From NCBI RefSeq assembly GCF_000786695.1, contig NZ_CP009962.1, positions 1,364,001 to 1,428,000 of the forward strand: 64,000 bases of DNA, read 5' to 3'. The position numbers were made by a program, and so were the translations under genes. The notes beneath the pieces are model-generated. The model saw nothing but the letters and a program-made list of their open reading frames with translations. It was not told the DNA's origin and searched no databases. Each line of letters starts with the position of its first letter. Position 1 is the stretch's first letter. Origin of the DNA: Collimonas arenae (GTDB taxonomy: Bacteria > Pseudomonadota > Gammaproteobacteria > Burkholderiales > Burkholderiaceae_D). Positions 1 through 9,614 of the stretch are shown piece by piece.

Positions 1-124
1 AATGACCGACTTGGTGTTTGCCAGCCAAAAGAATAGGTAGTCATCACATTGCATTTGATCCGGCCCCTGTTGTATTGGGCGCGCTCGTTAATAACCGCCT
101 TCATTCACTTAGTTACTAATCGAT
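1..124. other. Intergenic sequence at window start
   Basis: No gene is visible here. It is the upstream region of the S9 peptidase gene. I find neither a clear Shine-Dalgarno sequence before its ATG nor a convincing promoter. Confidence 0.5.
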
Positions 125-2602
125 ATGAAATTGTCTTCCAAAGGCCTCGCCCTCATCGGTTCTCTGCTGGTTGTGCAACCGCCAGCGATTCAAGCGCAAA
201 CTCCCGCGAAAACGGCAGGAAGCTATGAACTGCCGCCATTGCCCCTGCAAGCTGTGGTGGATGCGCCGCTGCCGCCGCAGCTGTCTGTCAGTCCGCACCG
301 CGATTTGCTGGCGTTGACGCAGACGCCGTCATTGCCGGGCATCGACGCTGTCGCACAGCCGGAGCTGAAACTGGCCGGCCTGCGGATTAACCCGCGCACT
401 TATGCGCAGAGCCGCTTTTCATTTGGCAACGATTTGTTTTTGATGGAGATCGCCAGCGGCAAGGAAATCCGTTTGCAGGGATTGCCGCAACCGTTGTCGA
501 TCGCCAGCTCAAGCTGGTCGCCGGACCAACGCTATATCGCTTTCAATCAGGTCGATGCCAAGACCGGCACTAACGAGCTATGGCTGGTCGATGTTGCTGC
601 GCGCCGTGCGCGGCGGCTGACTGCAAAGCCGTTGAATACGGTCGCTGGTAACGGTTATCGCTGGATGCCCGATAGCCGGCAACTGCTGGTGCAATTGCGT
701 GCCGACGAGTCTGCTACAGCGCCGGTTGCGGATGGTATTCCACGCGGCCCCAATGTACAGATGACGCAGCCGGGCGCTGGCGTGAAGAGCAATCCTACTT
801 TTCAGGATCTGTTGAAGAACGAGAATGACGCGCTCACCCTTGAGCATTATTTGCGCGCGCAGGCGGCGCTGATCGATCTGGACGGCAAGCTCGTCAAATT
901 GGGCGAGCCGTCGCTGACGCTGGGGCTGGAACCGTCGCCTGACAGCCGTTACGTGCTGCGCCAGCGTATCGAACGGCCATTTTCCTATCAGGTTCCGGTG
1001 ACCAGTTTTCCACGCCGGATTGAGGTGCTGGATCGCAACGGCAAGCTGGTGAAGCAGATTGCCAGCCTGCCGCTGGTCGAGGGGCTGCCAACTGGTAACG
1101 ATGCGGTGCCGGTCGGCGTACGTCGTATCGATTGGCGAAACGATGCGCCTGCGACTCTGGTCTGGGCGGAGGCGCAGGACGGCGGCGATCCTGCACGCAA
1201 GGTCGAGACGCGCGATCTGGTGCTGATGCAGGCGGCGCCATTCGAGCAGGCGCCGATCACACTGGCGCGCCTGAATTCGCGTTATGCAGGCATCTCTTGG
1301 GGTAACGGCGAACTGGCGCTGCTCAACGAGTTCTGGTGGAAGACGCGCCAGGTCAAGGAGTGGCGCATCGCGCCGGATCATCCCGATCGTCCGCCGCAAT
1401 TGATTCGCGAAGCGTCTTCTGAAGATCGTTACAAGGACCCAGGCCGGCCAGTCATGGTGCGTGATGAACACGGCGAGGCACGTTTGCTGATTGGCGCTGA
1501 TGGCGATAGCATTTTCCGGATCGGCAGCGGTGCATCTCCAGAGGGTGACCGGCCGTTTCTGGATAAGGTCAGTTTGCAGACGCGGCAGGCCACACGGCTG
1601 TTCCATTCGCAAGCGCCGTACTACGAAGCGCCGCAAATTCTACTGGACGATAACGGCCAGCGATTGCTGACGTCGCGCGAATCGCCGACCGAGCCCGGTA
1701 ATTTCTTCGTGCGCGACCTGAGCGCAGACGTACAGTCGACGCCGCGCGCACTGACGCATTTCCCGCATCCGACGCCGCAGCTTGACGGCGTGAGCAAGCA
1801 ATTGATCCGCTATAAGCGCAAGGACGGCGTTGAGCTCACCGGTACGCTGTTCCTGCCGCCGAACTACGACGCCAAGCGCGATGGCCCGCTGCCGATGCTG
1901 ATGTGGGCTTATCCGGCTGAATTCAAATCTGCGGAAGCGGCCAGCCAGACCACCGATTCGCCGTATCGCTTCAACCGCATCGGCTTCTGGCGGCCGCAGG
2001 CTTTCCTGGCCATGGGCTACGCGGTATTCGATGAATTTTCAGTGCCGATTGTCGGTGAGGGAAGCAAGGAACCGAACGACACCTATGTAGCGCAACTGGT
2101 CGCCAGCGCCGAGGCGGCGGTGGATGAAGTCGTGCGGCTGGGCGTCGCCGACCGTGATCGCATCGCGGTCGGCGGCCATTCCTACGGCGCCTTCATGACT
2201 GCCAACCTGCTGGCGCATACCCGCCTGTTCAAGGCCGGCATCGCCCGCAGCGGCGCCTATAACCGCACGCTTACGCCTTTCGGTTTCCAGGCCGAGGAAC
2301 GCAATTTTTGGCAGGCGAAAGACGTGTATGAAGCCATGTCGCCTTTCAACTATGCCGACCAGATCAAAGATGCCTTGCTGATGATCCATGGCGAACAGGA
2401 TAATAATCCTGGTACGTTCCCGGTGCAGAGCGAGCGCATGTATGCTGCGATCAAGGGGCTGGGAGGGACTGCGCGGCTGGTGATGCTACCGAACGAAGCA
2501 CACGCCTATCGTGCGCGTGAGTCGATCATGCAGATGCTGGCGGAATCGAACCGCTGGCTGGAAACGTATATCGGACCGGGCAAGCCGGCTGCGAAACCTT
2601 GA
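125..2602 (+). CDS. Secreted S9 family prolyl oligopeptidase-type serine peptidase
   Basis: This is an exported serine peptidase of MEROPS family S9, closest in appearance to the glutamyl endopeptidase (S9D) branch. A signal peptide ends near AIQAQ (residues 20-25). A beta-propeller-like region covers about residues 60-550 and an alpha/beta hydrolase domain covers about 560-825. The nucleophile lies in GGHSYGAF (Ser686), followed by Asp759 in HGEQDNN and His793 in NEAHAY, so the catalytic triad is complete. The 825-residue length is normal for the group. It probably degrades peptides in the periplasm or outside the cell. The gene stands alone and ends in a bidirectional terminator shared with the convergent MHYT gene. 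The ATG start is supported by the signal peptide, although no strong ribosome binding site is seen. Confidence 0.9.
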   Translation: MKLSSKGLALIGSLLVVQPPAIQAQTPAKTAGSYELPPLPLQAVVDAPLPPQLSVSPHRDLLALTQTPSLPGIDAVAQPELKLAGLRINPRTYAQSRFSFGNDLFLMEIASGKEIRLQGLPQPLSIASSSWSPDQRYIAFNQVDAKTGTNELWLVDVAARRARRLTAKPLNTVAGNGYRWMPDSRQLLVQLRADESATAPVADGIPRGPNVQMTQPGAGVKSNPTFQDLLKNENDALTLEHYLRAQAALIDLDGKLVKLGEPSLTLGLEPSPDSRYVLRQRIERPFSYQVPVTSFPRRIEVLDRNGKLVKQIASLPLVEGLPTGNDAVPVGVRRIDWRNDAPATLVWAEAQDGGDPARKVETRDLVLMQAAPFEQAPITLARLNSRYAGISWGNGELALLNEFWWKTRQVKEWRIAPDHPDRPPQLIREASSEDRYKDPGRPVMVRDEHGEARLLIGADGDSIFRIGSGASPEGDRPFLDKVSLQTRQATRLFHSQAPYYEAPQILLDDNGQRLLTSRESPTEPGNFFVRDLSADVQSTPRALTHFPHPTPQLDGVSKQLIRYKRKDGVELTGTLFLPPNYDAKRDGPLPMLMWAYPAEFKSAEAASQTTDSPYRFNRIGFWRPQAFLAMGYAVFDEFSVPIVGEGSKEPNDTYVAQLVASAEAAVDEVVRLGVADRDRIAVGGHSYGAFMTANLLAHTRLFKAGIARSGAYNRTLTPFGFQAEERNFWQAKDVYEAMSPFNYADQIKDALLMIHGEQDNNPGTFPVQSERMYAAIKGLGGTARLVMLPNEAHAYRARESIMQMLAESNRWLETYIGPGKPAAKP

Positions 2603-2615
2603 ACGCTACTGCCAT

Positions 2616-2647
2616 AAAAAACCGGGTGCCTGGCACCCGGTTTTTTT
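2616..2647. terminator. Bidirectional intrinsic terminator
   Basis: A perfect 9-bp stem (accgggtgc / gcacccggt, loop ctg) is flanked by an A-run on the left and a T-run on the right. It can therefore end transcription of both the S9 peptidase gene and the convergent MHYT gene. Confidence 0.9.
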
Positions 2648-2659
2648 ATGCTGCGCTGG

Positions 2660-3424
2660 TCAGTGTAGTGAATCAGCTAGCTTGTTGTCATCCATGCTGC
2701 GCCCCAGCACCACCCAGAAAATGCATAAGGACAGCAGGCCCGCCACGAAATAGACCGAGACGTCGAGATAGTTGCCACCGATTTTGAGTGGGATTAGCGG
2801 TGCATCGGTAGTGCAGATCATATTGGCGGCGAACATGCCGACGTAATGCATGCTGCACACCGCCAGCGCCATCACCAGCGCCGCTACAATCCGGTGCAGT
2901 AGCTGGGTCAAGTTAAAGGCAAGCCATAGCGCTGCGCTTGCCGCGACAATGGCGATCACCAACGAGATGAACACTGTGGTGAGATTCAAAGACATAGTGG
3001 CGCGCAGGTTCATTGCATACATGCCCATGTAATGCATGACGCAAACGCCGACGCCGGCCAGCAGGCTACCGGCCAGCCAGCCGGAGACCTTGAACTTGCC
3101 ATGGCTACCGGCCAGGTACAGCGCAATGCCGGAAATGACGATGGCGGCCACCAGCGATGCCGCGGTAAGCCAGACGTCATAGGAAATCGGCACGGCCAGG
3201 CGGTAGGCTTGCATGGCAAGAAAATGCATCGACCAGATGCCGATGCCGCCCAGCGAAGCTGCGGCGCAAACCGTCATGCCCAGGTCCAGCGTGCCGTCCT
3301 TGCGGAACATGGATTTAGCGCATTGCAGAGCCAGCAAAGCGCCCCAGAATGAAATCAGATATGACAGCAATACCAGCGCGGCATCATATCTGGGCGTTAA
3401 TAACTGGCCTAGCAATGGATCCAT
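2660..3424 (-). CDS. MHYT domain integral membrane sensor
   Basis: This 254-residue membrane protein has about seven hydrophobic segments. It carries three MHYT-type motifs, SMHFLAM (65-71), VMHYMGM (129-135) and SMHYVGM (191-197), which are the signature of the MHYT sensor domain proposed to bind copper and sense a diatomic gas. Family members usually carry a GGDEF, EAL or kinase output domain. Here the protein ends after the last membrane segment, so it would have to act through a partner, and none is encoded next to it. The ATG start has a good GGGAG ribosome binding site. Sensor function is inferred from the family only. Confidence 0.88.
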   Translation of the reverse strand: MDPLLGQLLTPRYDAALVLLSYLISFWGALLALQCAKSMFRKDGTLDLGMTVCAAASLGGIGIWSMHFLAMQAYRLAVPISYDVWLTAASLVAAIVISGIALYLAGSHGKFKVSGWLAGSLLAGVGVCVMHYMGMYAMNLRATMSLNLTTVFISLVIAIVAASAALWLAFNLTQLLHRIVAALVMALAVCSMHYVGMFAANMICTTDAPLIPLKIGGNYLDVSVYFVAGLLSLCIFWVVLGRSMDDNKLADSLH

Positions 3425-3840
3425 GGTTTTCTCCCTGTTTGAATATAAGCGGCAATCGACGCGATAACGCGCCTGTTGCCAATGTTTTTTGCAACAATAT
3501 TGCTTTGGACGCGAGTCAAATGCATAACGCAGTGGCGTATATCTCTACCCGGATAATTGTTTCCACCACGAAACAATATAGAGTTTAAATTTCCTGCTGG
3601 CAATGCTGCCGGAAGAATAATTTGGTAACGTAATGTTGGGGAGCGATGGCGAGCCGAAAGGGGGCGGCGAGTCGAGTATGTGCTGCAGCCGCTGTGCTCA
3701 AATACACACGGCCCAAAGGGGCGAAAGCGACAAATCTACAACCTGGCGCGCCAGTATGGGTACAATGTGCGGTTCATTCATCCAATTGCCTGCGTGTCGA
3801 CTCTGCCGCAGGTCTTTCTTTTTCTGGTCTCATCCAAATT
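3425..3840. other. 416-bp intergenic region between divergent MHYT and uup genes
   Basis: No convincing gene is present. The region holds the divergent promoters of the MHYT gene and uup. A small inverted repeat, attgttt/aaacaat with an 8-nt loop, lies at 3556-3577 and could be an operator. A TACAAT hexamer near 3757 is a weak -10 candidate for uup without a good -35. Confidence 0.5.
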
Positions 3841-5748
3841 ATGGCTGTCATTTCTATCTCCAATGCGCAACTCGCATTTGGTCACGTCGCGTTGCTGGAC
3901 CACGCGGAGTTTTCCATCGAATCCGGGGAGCGCGTCGGCCTGATCGGCCGCAACGGCACCGGTAAGTCGTCTCTGCTGAAAACCATTGCCGGCGTCTCCA
4001 AACTGGACGATGGCCTGATGGTGATGCAGCAGGGGATCAAGATCGCCTATGTCGACCAGGAGCCGCATTTTGAATCCGATATGTCGGTATTCGACGCTGT
4101 CGCCGCCGGCATGGGCGAAATGCAAGCCTTGCTCAACGAATACGATGCGCTGACCGGCCAGTTCGGTGGCGACAACGACGACGCCATCATGGAGCGCATG
4201 CACGAGATTCAAAGCAAGCTCGATGCAGCCGATGCCTGGAGCCTGACCAACAAGGTCGAGACGACCTTGGACCGCTTGAACCTGGATAAAGATTTGCTGA
4301 TGGGGCAGCTCTCCGGCGGTATGCAAAAGCGTGTGGCGCTGGCTTGCGCGCTGGTCAGCACGCCCGATGTCTTGCTGCTCGATGAGCCGACCAACCATCT
4401 GGATTTCAGTTCGATCATGTGGCTCGAAGGTTTGCTGCGCGACTACAAGGGCAGCGTGCTGTTCATTACCCATGACCGCAGCTTCCTGGATAACGTCGCC
4501 ACGCGCATCATCGAACTGGACCGCGGTCGCATCCTGTCGTTCCCGGGTAATTTCACGGCTTACCAGGTACGCAAGGCCGAGCAGCTGGAAAACGAAGAAG
4601 TCGAGAACGCCAAGTTCGACAAATTCCTGGCGCAGGAAGAAATCTGGATTCGCAAAGGCGTGCAAGCGCGCCGTACCCGCGACGAAGGCCGTGTCCGGCG
4701 TCTCGAAGCTTTACGCCTGGCGCGCAGTGCGCGCCGTGAACAACAAGGCCAGGTCAAGCTGGACGTCTCGTCCGGTGAACGTTCCGGCAAGATCGTCGCC
4801 GAGCTGACGGATGTCAACAAGGCTTACGGCGACAAGGTGATCGTCAACAATTTCACCGCTACCATCCTGCGCGGCGACAAGGTTGGCCTGATCGGCCAGA
4901 ACGGCGCCGGCAAGACCACCTTGCTCAAGCTGATTCTCGGCGTCGACCAGCCGGACAGCGGCACAGTCAAACAGGGTACCAAACTGCAGATTGCATACTT
5001 CGACCAGATGCGCGCGCAGTTGAACGAAGACGCCAGCTTGGCCGACACCATCGCGCCGGGTAGCGACTGGGTCGAGATCAACGGCCAGCGCAAGCATGTG
5101 ATGACGTATCTGAACGACTTCCTGTTTGCGCCGGAACGCGCCCGCTCGCCAGTCAAGTCACTGTCAGGCGGCGAACGTAACCGCCTGCTGCTGGCGCGCT
5201 TGTTCGCCAAGCCGGCCAACGTGCTGGTGCTGGATGAACCGACCAACGATCTGGACATCGACACTCTGGAATTGCTGGAAGAACTGCTGGAAGATTACAA
5301 CGGCACCGTGTTCCTGGTCAGCCATGACCGCACCTTCCTTGATAATGTCGTCACCCAGGTGATTGCCGCTGAAGGCGATGGCATGTGGCGTGAATACGTC
5401 GGCGGCTACACCGATTGGGAGCGCGTTCGTCCTAGCCAGTCGGCTGTGATCGCCAAGGCCAAGAGTGACGCCAAAGTGGAAGTGAAGGCAGCGGAGCCGG
5501 CGCTTGTCGTGGCCAAGCAGAAAAAACTCAGCTACAAGGAGCAGCGCGAGCTGGAAGAGTTGCCAGCCCTGATCGCCAAGTTGGAAGCGGAGCAGAAGAC
5601 CATTACCAGCCAGCTGGAAGATCCGGATCTGTACAAGCAAAAGCCGGATGAAGTGAAACGGTTGAATGAGCGGTTCGCGGAAATCGACGGCTTGCTGCTG
5701 GAGAGCCTGGAAAAGTGGGAAGTGATCGAGGCGCGTAGCAAGGGCTAA
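3841..5748 (+). CDS. uup: ABC-F family ATPase Uup
   Basis: This soluble 635-residue ABC-F protein has two ATPase domains and no membrane segments. The first has Walker A GRNGTGKSS (36-44), signature LSGGM and Walker B LLLDEPTNHLD. The second has Walker A GQNGAGKTT (about 352), signature LSGGE and Walker B LVLDEPTNDLD. A charged C-terminal extension from about residue 560 is predicted coiled coil, which separates Uup from EttA and YheS. Uup acts on ribosomes and also affects transposon excision and DNA-junction tolerance. The frame is open further upstream, but homology begins at MAVISISNAQ, so I place the start at 3841. Confidence 0.9.
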   Translation: MAVISISNAQLAFGHVALLDHAEFSIESGERVGLIGRNGTGKSSLLKTIAGVSKLDDGLMVMQQGIKIAYVDQEPHFESDMSVFDAVAAGMGEMQALLNEYDALTGQFGGDNDDAIMERMHEIQSKLDAADAWSLTNKVETTLDRLNLDKDLLMGQLSGGMQKRVALACALVSTPDVLLLDEPTNHLDFSSIMWLEGLLRDYKGSVLFITHDRSFLDNVATRIIELDRGRILSFPGNFTAYQVRKAEQLENEEVENAKFDKFLAQEEIWIRKGVQARRTRDEGRVRRLEALRLARSARREQQGQVKLDVSSGERSGKIVAELTDVNKAYGDKVIVNNFTATILRGDKVGLIGQNGAGKTTLLKLILGVDQPDSGTVKQGTKLQIAYFDQMRAQLNEDASLADTIAPGSDWVEINGQRKHVMTYLNDFLFAPERARSPVKSLSGGERNRLLLARLFAKPANVLVLDEPTNDLDIDTLELLEELLEDYNGTVFLVSHDRTFLDNVVTQVIAAEGDGMWREYVGGYTDWERVRPSQSAVIAKAKSDAKVEVKAAEPALVVAKQKKLSYKEQRELEELPALIAKLEAEQKTITSQLEDPDLYKQKPDEVKRLNERFAEIDGLLLESLEKWEVIEARSKG

Positions 5749-5773
5749 CACACCAACACGGGATGATCAGGCA

Positions 5774-6343
5774 ATGAGCGAAGAATATACGTTTCCAGTG
5801 ATTCAAACCGAGCGCCTGTTGCTGCGCGAGACGGTTGAGCAAGACGCTGACGATATTTTTGCCATGCACGGCGATCCTGAGTTGATGCGCTGGTTCGGCA
5901 CCGATCCGCTGCCGGACCTCGATGCCGCGCGCGGCCTGATCAGGAAATTCGCCAGTTGGCGCCTGGACGAAAACCCCGGTACGCGCTGGGGCATTCAGAC
6001 CCGGCAACATGCCCGGCTGCTTGGCACCTGCGGCTTGTTCCGGTGGAATCCTGCCTGGCGCAAATGCATGATCGGCTATGAGCTGGCAGTGCATGCGCAG
6101 AAGCAGGGCTTCATGCGAGAAACCCTGTCTGCTGTCATGAGCTGGGGTTTTAAGCATATGGAACTCAACCGCATCGAGGCGATGGTCCATCCCGATAATC
6201 TTGCATCTTTGAAGTTGTTACGCGAACTCGGGTTTGTCGACGAAGGACGTTCACGTCAGGCCGGATACTGGCAGGGCCAGTATCACGACATGCTGCAACT
6301 GTCGCTATTACGCAGCGAGTGGCCGGCCAACGATCTCAAGTAA
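5774..6343 (+). CDS. GNAT N-acetyltransferase, RimJ/RimL type
   Basis: This 189-residue protein has the layout of the RimJ/RimL subgroup: the opening IQTERLLLRE, a central IGYELAVHAQKQGFM and the late LNRIEAMVHPDN. It would transfer an acetyl group from acetyl-CoA to an amine, either a protein N-terminus or a small molecule; the substrate cannot be read from the sequence. It follows uup after 25 bp and may be co-transcribed with it. Confidence 0.85.
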   Translation: MSEEYTFPVIQTERLLLRETVEQDADDIFAMHGDPELMRWFGTDPLPDLDAARGLIRKFASWRLDENPGTRWGIQTRQHARLLGTCGLFRWNPAWRKCMIGYELAVHAQKQGFMRETLSAVMSWGFKHMELNRIEAMVHPDNLASLKLLRELGFVDEGRSRQAGYWQGQYHDMLQLSLLRSEWPANDLK

Positions 6344-6363
6344 TGCGAGATGTAACGCATTTT

Positions 6364-7215
6364 TTAATTCAAGCGCCGGCTCGCCTCACGCAATTCGATG
6401 ACTTGCTGCTGCAAGGCTGGCGCATCTGCTGCATGTGGCCGTTGCGCCAGATAATATTCCAGGTCTTCCAGAGCCGCTTGCGGACAATCCAGTTGTGCAA
6501 ACGCCAATCCGCGGTCGCGCCTTTCGACAGCATCGCTCGGCAGTAAAATCAAAATCCTTTGTTGCACTTCCAGTAGCCGTTGCCAATGATTTCCTTGCTG
6601 GTAGATCGCTTTCAGATTGCGTAGCACGCGCACCAGGATGTCGTGCGGATGGGCTACCTGCAGATAGTTGATCAGCGATAGCCGGCTGGCGGCGCGCTCT
6701 TCATTGGTGGCAGTCGGCAGGTAAGGCTCCAGCCGCTCTTCCAGCTCTTCGCGCGACAGGCTGGTGCCGTTGGCGGGATCGATCATGATGTCGCCGGATG
6801 GCACGGTGAGTTTCATCAGGAAATGGCCAGGGAATGAAACGCCTTGTACTGGCAAGCCGACTTGCTGCGCCAGCTCCATATAGACCAGCGCCAGCGAGAT
6901 GGGAATCCCGCGGCGCTTGGCGATGACGCGGTGAAGATAGCTGTTGTCGGTATCGTAATAATGATTGACGTTGATCGCGAATCCCAGCTCTTCATAGAAG
7001 AAATGATTCAGCGAACGCAATTTCTGAATTGCGGTGGCGTCCGTCGCCAGGCGCTGGCGCAAGGTGTTGGCCATCCGGTCGAGTTCGTTCTGCGGGGCGT
7101 CGAAATCCAGCTTGGGATAGACATCCTGCGCTATCGCCAGCGCCGCCTCGAACAAGAGAACGTCGCTGGCTTGCTGCACCAGCGCGCTAAAATATTCCAG
7201 AGATGTGATCGTCAT
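6364..7215 (-). CDS. SirB1 family protein with transglutaminase-like core and TPR tail
   Basis: This 283-residue protein matches the SirB1/YchA family. A transglutaminase-like N-terminal region contains RRGIPISLALVYMELA and FPGHFLMKL (about residues 98-135). A C-terminal region with tetratricopeptide-like helices runs from about 190. No enzymatic activity has been firmly shown for the family. It is convergent with the acetyltransferase gene and lies about 50 bp downstream of murJ on the same strand, so co-transcription from murJ is possible. The start is ATG. Confidence 0.82.
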   Translation of the reverse strand: MTITSLEYFSALVQQASDVLLFEAALAIAQDVYPKLDFDAPQNELDRMANTLRQRLATDATAIQKLRSLNHFFYEELGFAINVNHYYDTDNSYLHRVIAKRRGIPISLALVYMELAQQVGLPVQGVSFPGHFLMKLTVPSGDIMIDPANGTSLSREELEERLEPYLPTATNEERAASRLSLINYLQVAHPHDILVRVLRNLKAIYQQGNHWQRLLEVQQRILILLPSDAVERRDRGLAFAQLDCPQAALEDLEYYLAQRPHAADAPALQQQVIELREASRRLN

Positions 7216-7264
7216 AGTCTCTATCCTAGCAAACTATTTTCGCAGATGCGATTATCTCGGTGAG

Positions 7265-8815
7265 TTAACGCGCAATCCGTTTGAAATCCTGGAAGCGGAA
7301 TCCCATGGCAAGTAATGCTCCAAAGTAAGTCGTACCGCAAGCCGCCATCACGGCGAACAGGGCGCCGATCCGCATCAGCGAGCTGGTATGCGCGCCGGTC
7401 CAGTCGAATTGCTGGGAACCCCAGAGGGCCACGCCAGCCATCAGGAACAGGGCGCCAAGCAGGCGCAGGAAATAGCGGACCCAGCCCTTTTCGGGTTTGT
7501 AGATGCCGCGCCGCATCAGGCTCCACAGCAGGAAGCCAGCGTTGAGGCAGGCGCCGATACTGATCGAAAGCGCCAGCCCGGCCACAGCAAAGATCGGTAC
7601 GAATACATAGTTCATCAACTGGGTGGCGATCAGGACGCCGACGGCGATCTTGACCGGCGTGCGGATGTCTTGTTTTGCGTAAAACCCCGGCGCCAGGATC
7701 TTCACCACGATCAAGCCGATCAGGCCGACGCCATAGGCGATCAGGACCTGGCTGGTGACGGCTACCGAGGCAGCGTCGAATTTTCCGTGCTGGAACAGGG
7801 TCGAGGTCAGTGGCACCGACAAGGTCGCCAGTCCGACTGCGGACGGTAGCGCCAGCAGAAAGGTCAGGCGCAAGCCCCAGTCCAGCAACGATGAGTACTC
7901 GTGCAGGTCTTTGTCGGCGTTGGCTTTCGATAGGCTCGGCAGCAAAATAGTGCCCAACGCTACGCCGAGCAAGGCCGTGGGAAATTCCATCAGGCGGTCA
8001 CCGTAGGTCAGCAGGGACACGCTGCCATGGCCCAGGCGCGAGGCGATATTGGTATTGATCAACAGGCTGATTTGCGCCGCTGATACGGCAAATACGGCTG
8101 GTCCCATTTTCTTGAGCACCCGCTGCACACCGAGATCGCGCAAGCCGACCGCCGGGTTCAGAGCAATCCGCGGCAGCATGCCGACCTTGATCAGCGCAGG
8201 TATCTGGATCGCTACCTGCAATATGCCCCCGACCAGCACTGCAAATGCCATGGCATAGATCGGATGTTGCATATAGGGCGCAACGAACAGCGAGGCGACG
8301 ATGAAAGCCAGGTTCAGCAAGACAGAGGTGAAGGCAGGGATCTTGAATTCATGCCAGGTATTCAGCACGCCGCCGGCCAAGGCCACGAACGACATGAAAC
8401 CGATATAGGGAAACATGACCCGCGTCATGAAGATCGACGCGCCGAGCACATCTTTATTGTCGCCAAGGCCTGGGGCAATGAAATAGACCAGCGCCGGCGT
8501 GGCGAGAATGCCAATGATGCAGGTAAGCAGCATGGCCCACGTCAGTACAGTTGCCACATGGTCGACCAGTTCCTTGGTCGCAGCTTCGCCCTTTTGGTTC
8601 TTGTATTCGCCCAGAATCGGTACGAAGGCTTGCGAAAACGCACCTTCGGCAAATAGCCGGCGCAGCAGGTTGGGAATGCGGAAGGCGATGGCGAAGGCAT
8701 CGGTATAACCGTCAGCGCCGAAAGCGCGTGCGTACAAAATTTCGCGAATCAGCCCCGTCACACGCGACACCATGGTCATGCCAGAGACGGTGGCAAGCGT
8801 TTTATGCAAGTTCAT
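7265..8815 (-). CDS. murJ: Lipid II flippase MurJ
   Basis: MurJ (MviN) moves lipid II across the inner membrane for peptidoglycan synthesis. The 516-residue protein begins MNLHKTLATVSGMTMVSRVTG and contains the characteristic IREILYARAFGA, NLLRRLFAEGAFSQAFVPIL and DRLMEFPTALLGVALGT segments. About 14 hydrophobic helices fit the MOP exporter fold. It is transcribed away from rpsT, an arrangement common in betaproteobacteria. Length and start agree with the family. Confidence 0.95.
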   Translation of the reverse strand: MNLHKTLATVSGMTMVSRVTGLIREILYARAFGADGYTDAFAIAFRIPNLLRRLFAEGAFSQAFVPILGEYKNQKGEAATKELVDHVATVLTWAMLLTCIIGILATPALVYFIAPGLGDNKDVLGASIFMTRVMFPYIGFMSFVALAGGVLNTWHEFKIPAFTSVLLNLAFIVASLFVAPYMQHPIYAMAFAVLVGGILQVAIQIPALIKVGMLPRIALNPAVGLRDLGVQRVLKKMGPAVFAVSAAQISLLINTNIASRLGHGSVSLLTYGDRLMEFPTALLGVALGTILLPSLSKANADKDLHEYSSLLDWGLRLTFLLALPSAVGLATLSVPLTSTLFQHGKFDAASVAVTSQVLIAYGVGLIGLIVVKILAPGFYAKQDIRTPVKIAVGVLIATQLMNYVFVPIFAVAGLALSISIGACLNAGFLLWSLMRRGIYKPEKGWVRYFLRLLGALFLMAGVALWGSQQFDWTGAHTSSLMRIGALFAVMAACGTTYFGALLAMGFRFQDFKRIAR

Positions 8816-9059
8816 GGAGCGGCATTATAGCTGGGGCGGACCGACTGCCGCAGCTTTCTGGGGATGTAGAACAGGTCAGGATTTTTTGTCATATTTGCCG
8901 TAGTGCTATTCTCCATGCGTTTATATATGAGCTGCTGCCGATAAAAGCCATGTGTGATGCAGTCGCCGCCGGAACGTTCCTCAGTCAGGCGCAATATTGG
9001 CTTGCCATTCTGGTATGTTTGTTTTCTTGCGACAGAATTGCCTCGGAAGCAAGAGATAT
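8816..9059. other. Intergenic region between murJ and the rpsT promoter
   Basis: No gene is visible in this stretch, which is part of a 349-bp divergent intergenic region. Beyond the rpsT promoter I see no clear structure; the murJ promoter must lie here on the minus strand but is not obvious. Confidence 0.4.
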
Positions 9060-9088
9060 TTGCCTGTTTCTTAAAAACTGGTTATAAT
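9060..9088 (+). promoter_or_regulatory. Sigma-70 promoter of rpsT
   Basis: A TTGCCT -35 (9060-9065) and a perfect TATAAT -10 (9083-9088) are separated by 17 bp, near-consensus spacing. The predicted transcript starts about 70 nt before rpsT. Confidence 0.8.
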
Positions 9089-9164
9089 CCGTGGCTTTAC
9101 AGAATTCTGCGCCGCGGTCAGGTTTGCCGCGTAAGCATTCCCGACCTCGTTTTAGGAAATATAA

Positions 9165-9434
9165 ATGGCAAATACCGCACAAGCACGTAAGCGTGCTCGT
9201 CAAGCAGTTCAGCAAAACCTGCACAACTCCAGTCAGCGTTCGACCCTGCGCACAGCGATCAAAGCTGCTCGCAAGGCAATCGATGCTGGTGGCGACAAAG
9301 CTGCAGCAGCGCTGGTACTGCAAAAATCCGTTTCGGTTATTGACCGTATCGCGGACAAAAAGATCATCCACAAGAACAAGGCTGCACGCCACAAGAGCCG
9401 TTTGAACGCTGCTCTGAAAGCGCTGGCTGCTTAA
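9165..9434 (+). CDS. rpsT: 30S ribosomal protein S20
   Basis: S20 is a primary 16S rRNA-binding protein of the small subunit. The 89-residue basic protein has the typical opening [18 protein letters not shown] and the conserved [16 protein letters not shown]. The ATG follows AGGAAA at good spacing and a strong sigma-70 promoter lies upstream. It is followed by an intrinsic terminator, so it forms a one-gene unit. Confidence 0.97.
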   Translation: MANTAQARKRARQAVQQNLHNSSQRSTLRTAIKAARKAIDAGGDKAAAALVLQKSVSVIDRIADKKIIHKNKAARHKSRLNAALKALAA

Positions 9435-9499
9435 TTAGTATTTATCCGTCGGCTTGCCGGCGGTGATTTTACTATTTACTAGCTTGTTGTTGGATTAAG

Positions 9500-9535
9500 A
9501 AAAACCCTGCATAAGATCGCTTATGCAGGGTTTTT
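9500..9535 (+). terminator. Intrinsic terminator after rpsT
   Basis: A stem of about 14 bp, aaaccctgcataag / cttatgcagggttt with a 4-nt loop, is followed by a T-run. An A-run on the other side means it may also serve the convergent DUF192 gene. Confidence 0.9.
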
Positions 9536-9614
9536 CTGTTTTATTTTTAATTATTTAATTATTATGCTTATCAGCGCGGCAACTGCGCCGCCGCGCCGTT
9601 TTCAAGACCTTAGC

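Noticed and set aside
3556..3577. Inverted repeat attgttt/aaacaat between the MHYT and uup genes
   Set aside because: Short and AT-rich; noted in the intergenic entry but too weak for a separate finding.
3646..3840. 65-codon N-terminal extension of the Uup reading frame
   Set aside because: The extra part has no ABC-F similarity and a mixed composition, and the protein begins normally at MAVISISNAQ (3841).
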